Source of the DNA: JABJPE01 sp036340215
Lineage (GTDB): Bacteria > Pseudomonadota > Gammaproteobacteria > Comchoanobacterales > Comchoanobacteraceae
Assembly: GCA_036340215.1 (NCBI GenBank)
Contig: JAYYZF010000037.1
Coordinates: forward strand, 1 to 7,993
Reading direction: 5' to 3'
DNA: 7,993 bases
Part shown: positions 5,426 to 7,993 of the stretch, one piece after another
Layout: each line of letters starts with the position of its first letter
Position numbering within the stretch: the stretch's first letter is position 1
Made by a program: the position numbers and the translations under genes
Notes under the pieces: generated by a model
Databases searched by the model: none
Seen by the model: only the letters and a program-made list of their open reading frames with translations
What the model was told of the DNA's origin: nothing

Positions 5426-7228
5426 ATGCAACAAGAAAAAATACGAAATATCACAATTATTGCCCACGTTGACCATGGAAAAACCACATTAGTAGATGTT
5501 ATGTTTCAACAAAGTGGGAGCTTCCGTGAAGGGCAAGAAGTTGCTGAAAGGTTAATGGACTCTATGGATCTAGAGAAAGAGAGAGGCATTACTATACAGG
5601 CAAAAAATGGCTCCATAAAATATAAGGACCACCTAATAAACATTATAGACACACCCGGGCACGCAGATTTTGGTGGAGAAGTAGAACGAGTTATGGGTAT
5701 GGCTGATGGTGTTGTGTTTCTTGTAGATGCTGCTGAAGGCCCAATGCCACAATCTTATTTTGTTCTAAAAAAAGCAATAGAAAAAAAATTGCCAGTAATA
5801 GTCATGGTAAACAAACTAGACAAACCTGCTGCTCGTCCTGACTGGGCGGTTGATCAAGTATTTGACTTAATGGTAAAACTTGATGCACCAGATAACATCA
5901 TTGATTTCCCAACTATTTATGGCTCAGCCAAAGAGGGATTTGCGACAACAGACCCTACAATTAAAACAAATAATATAGACGTTCTTCTAGATACTATCGT
6001 TGACTATGTACCATCACCAAAAGGTGATAACACCCTACCCCTACAAATGCAAATTAGCTCTATAAGCTATTCTTCCTATCTTGGTAGGCTCGCGATCGGC
6101 AAGCTAAGTCAGGGACAAGTTAAAGTGGGACAAGAAGTAGCAATATCGACTCCTGAAGCTATTTTAGAGAAAAAACGTATAAGTAAGATTTATAAATTTG
6201 AAACAGCAACTCAAGTAAGTTCAGAATCTGCAAGCACAGGGGAAATAATTGCAATTGCTGGACTTGAAAATAGTAAAATTGGACAAACTATAACAGACCC
6301 TGTAAATCCTGACCCCTTACCTGCAACTCCAATAGATCCACCTACTATTTCAATGTTGTTTCTCCCGAACGACTCTCCGTTTGCTGGATTAGAAGGAAAA
6401 TTTGTAACTTCAAGGCATCTCAGAGAAAGACTAATGCGAGAACTTCTGGCAGATGTAGCTTTGACAGTTACTGATGATCCAAATGGAATTGGGTACATTG
6501 TTTCTGGTCGTGGTGAATTACATCTTGCAATACTTATAGAGAAAATGAGAAGAGAAGGATACGAATTCCAAGTAGCATCACCAAAAGTAATTTTCAGAGA
6601 GCATGCTGGAAATAAAACTGAACCGTATGAGAATTTATTCATAGAAGTTGAGACAGACAATCAAGGCAAAGTTATGGAAAGCCTGGGATCTAGAAAAGGC
6701 GAAATGAAAAATATGGACATCGGAGAGCACACGACTAAACTTCATTATTTCATACCTACTAGGGGATTACTTGGTTATTACTCACAATTTATGACTGAAA
6801 CAAAAGGAATGGGAGTCATGAACTCATCTTTTGCTGAATATGGGCCATTTCTAGGAGATATAAAAACAAGAACAAAAGGAGTAGCAATTGTGAAAGAAAC
6901 TTGTACTACAGTTGCGTATGCATTATTTAATTTACAAGATAGAATAAAACTATTTTTAGGTCCCGGAATAAAAGTTTACGAAGGACAAGTTATTGGTGAA
7001 AATGCACGCGATGGTGACTTAACTGTAAATCCCTCAAAGGGTAAAAAGCTTACAAATGTTAGAGCATCAGGCAGTGATGATGCAGTAATTTTAACTCCTC
7101 CAGTTAAAATGTCACTTGAAAGATGCATATCATATATTGATGACACTGAATTAGTTGAGATATCTCCAAAAAACATAAGAATTAGGAAGAAATTTTTAAA
7201 AGAACATGAGCGAAAAAGAGCTAAGTAA
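5426..7228 (+). CDS. typA: TypA/BipA, ribosome-associated translational GTPase
   Basis: TypA (BipA) is an EF-G-like GTPase that binds the 70S ribosome and helps ribosome assembly and growth under stress. The 600-residue length matches the family (E. coli about 607). The GTPase motifs are all present in order: G1 AHVDHGKT (13-20), switch region with RGIT (53-56), G3 DTPGHADFGGEVER (75-88), G4 NKLD (129-132) and G5 GSA (166-168). A beta-barrel domain II follows (about 205-295), then EF-G-like domains III and V. The BipA-specific C-terminal domain is recognisable from about 480 on. The motif FIPTRGLLGYYSQFMTETKG (442-461) and NPSKGKKLTNVRASGSDDA (535-553), diagnostic for TypA against LepA or EF-G, are both intact. 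The protein ends in a basic tail (KFLKEHERKRAK). The last 23 bases overlap the next gene in another frame, suggesting one message for both. Confidence 0.97.
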   Translation: MQQEKIRNITIIAHVDHGKTTLVDVMFQQSGSFREGQEVAERLMDSMDLEKERGITIQAKNGSIKYKDHLINIIDTPGHADFGGEVERVMGMADGVVFLVDAAEGPMPQSYFVLKKAIEKKLPVIVMVNKLDKPAARPDWAVDQVFDLMVKLDAPDNIIDFPTIYGSAKEGFATTDPTIKTNNIDVLLDTIVDYVPSPKGDNTLPLQMQISSISYSSYLGRLAIGKLSQGQVKVGQEVAISTPEAILEKKRISKIYKFETATQVSSESASTGEIIAIAGLENSKIGQTITDPVNPDPLPATPIDPPTISMLFLPNDSPFAGLEGKFVTSRHLRERLMRELLADVALTVTDDPNGIGYIVSGRGELHLAILIEKMRREGYEFQVASPKVIFREHAGNKTEPYENLFIEVETDNQGKVMESLGSRKGEMKNMDIGEHTTKLHYFIPTRGLLGYYSQFMTETKGMGVMNSSFAEYGPFLGDIKTRTKGVAIVKETCTTVAYALFNLQDRIKLFLGPGIKVYEGQVIGENARDGDLTVNPSKGKKLTNVRASGSDDAVILTPPVKMSLERCISYIDDTELVEISPKNIRIRKKFLKEHERKRAK

Positions 7229-7841
7229 AACGCGAGAGTCAGAAAGATTTAAATATTTTCCAGATCTTAAGTTAGCTGTAAGAAATAGAAATTTAGCGCC
7301 ACTTACTATAGTTAAGCGCCAAGAACCTAAAGATGCACAAGATTTCTTTACCCTTATTAAAGGCAAGGAAATAAAAACATCGATATTAGTACACAAGCGC
7401 TTTGCAATTACTCAATTGGACTCACATTTAAGAATGATACTACCTAAAAAATGCATTAGCTCAAACTTTTACAAGAAATGGGTAGAAGATATGGCAAATA
7501 TTTGTGTCTTATTTTCTGATATCACTAAAACAAAAGAAATTATTTTTTGGCTTAGCTCGACGAGAGTATGTAAAAATTTCCATATTGATAAAACTGACTT
7601 TCGCTTACTTGTTACTTACAGCGGTGCTGGCACTGAATGGATCAGCACTCCAATGCTTCATTTAGAAAATATGGAAAATCTCTCGAAAGACACTATCTAC
7701 CGTCTAAAAACCTGGAATATAGCATTGTTTAATTCTTGTAAAGATGGAATTGTTCACCGTTCTCCTCAGGTAAAGGAAAACTCTTGGTCATTACTTATGA
7801 GGTTAGACTCGTCTAATTTTAAAAAGATGAAAAAAGCTTGA
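7206..7841 (+). CDS. DUF1826-family protein, possible metal-binding cupin-like fold
   Basis: This 211-residue soluble protein matches what I know of the DUF1826 family. The core FHIDKTDFRLLVTYSGAGTEW (125-145) and GIVHRSP (181-187), followed by SWSLLMRLDSS (193-203), are the family's hallmark segments. No signal peptide or membrane helix is seen. H126 and D128 with H184, plus R185 and R199, are arranged like the HxD...H iron site and substrate arginine of double-stranded beta-helix dioxygenases. That activity is my inference; the family is formally uncharacterised. In other proteobacteria I recall DUF1826 genes near COG0523 zinc-linked GTPases, whereas here the partner is typA. The ATG at 7206 lies inside typA (23-base overlap), and the nearest AGGAAG (7184-7189) is 16 bases away, so translation is probably coupled. 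The next in-frame ATG is residue 97, so this start is the only reasonable one. Confidence 0.75.
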   Translation: MSEKELSKTRESERFKYFPDLKLAVRNRNLAPLTIVKRQEPKDAQDFFTLIKGKEIKTSILVHKRFAITQLDSHLRMILPKKCISSNFYKKWVEDMANICVLFSDITKTKEIIFWLSSTRVCKNFHIDKTDFRLLVTYSGAGTEWISTPMLHLENMENLSKDTIYRLKTWNIALFNSCKDGIVHRSPQVKENSWSLLMRLDSSNFKKMKKA

Positions 7842-7852
7842 ATTAATATAAA

Positions 7853-7884
7853 TCAATGTTAGTCTACTGAAGAGTCAATGTTAG
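7853..7884. repeat. Short direct repeat in the spacer after the DUF1826 gene
   Basis: TCAATGTTAG occurs twice (7853-7862 and 7875-7884) with a period of 22 bases, close to two helical turns, so both copies face the same side of the DNA. This could be a pair of regulator sites for the following gene, or a remnant duplication. No regulator is identifiable. Confidence 0.4.
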
Positions 7885-7887
7885 AAT

Positions 7888-7899
7888 AATAATATTATT
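7888..7899. repeat. AT-only palindrome upstream of the last gene
   Basis: AATAATATTATT is a perfect 12-bp palindrome three bases after the second direct repeat copy and followed by TATATT (7900-7905), a possible -10 box 16 bases before the ATG at 7921. It is made only of A and T, so it may simply reflect composition. Confidence 0.2.
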
Positions 7900-7920
7900 T
7901 ATATTTACAAGTTGAAGAAA

Positions 7921-7993
7921 ATGCGGCAAGAAGACTACTTTTCCATAGGCGACAGAGCCTTAATACGAGCAAGTCATAAAGATTTGATTTTAG
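7921..7993 (+). CDS. Start of an unidentified gene (cut by window end)
   Basis: An ATG at 7921 opens a frame of 24 codons that runs off the window without a stop. The visible N-terminus begins MRQEDYFSIGDRALIRAS; it is hydrophilic and has no signal peptide or membrane helix so far. A weak GAAG (7914-7917) sits upstream. The frame is also open back to 7885, with a TTG at 7912 as an alternative start. The spacer before it carries a direct repeat and a palindrome. There is too little sequence to name a family. Confidence 0.5.
   Translation, partial: MRQEDYFSIGDRALIRASHKDLIL

Noticed and set aside
6211..6660. Minus-strand open frame of 149 codons inside typA
   Set aside because: It is long but entirely opposite typA coding sequence, Ser- and Ile-rich without recognisable motifs; the typA frame is certain.

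Overview
The window is AT-rich bacterial DNA. Its mix of genes suggests an obligate intracellular alphaproteobacterium of the Rickettsiales type: ankyrin-repeat and coiled-coil proteins, a YajR-like transporter, and low-GC codon use in otherwise standard housekeeping genes. This assignment is an inference from gene content and composition. No rRNA or other marker is present to settle it.

Layout. On the minus strand, 1-472 is the 5' end of a major facilitator transporter gene that runs out of the window. It diverges from everything else, across a short spacer (473-575) carrying a hairpin sequence and a 14-bp palindrome. On the plus strand come a small two-helix membrane protein (576-785), a short ankyrin plus coiled-coil protein (877-1428) and a five-repeat ankyrin protein (1505-2368). 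Then follow two well-conserved housekeeping genes, uvrA (2498-5341; nucleotide excision repair) and typA/bipA (5426-7228; ribosome-associated GTPase). A DUF1826-family protein (7206-7841) overlaps the end of typA. After a repeat-bearing spacer, another plus-strand gene starts at 7921 and is cut by the window end.

The block 786-2497 is the unusual part. The larger ankyrin gene ends in TAG, but the same frame stays open for 41 more codons. Those codons encode a basic stretch and one hydrophobic helix, ending just before uvrA, which looks like a lost or conditionally translated membrane anchor. Its N-terminus is also doubtful: the only in-frame start codons upstream of the first repeat helix are TTGs, a hairpin overlaps the presumed ribosome binding site, and a competing ATG-started frame lies inside. 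The smaller ankyrin gene ends in tandem stops. These signs fit a decaying or fast-evolving accessory locus beside stable housekeeping genes.

uvrA and typA appear to have their own promoters (TATACT -10 boxes at 2468 and 5390). The DUF1826 gene is probably translated from the typA message. I see no CRISPR array, tRNA, rRNA, insertion sequence or clear new multi-gene system.
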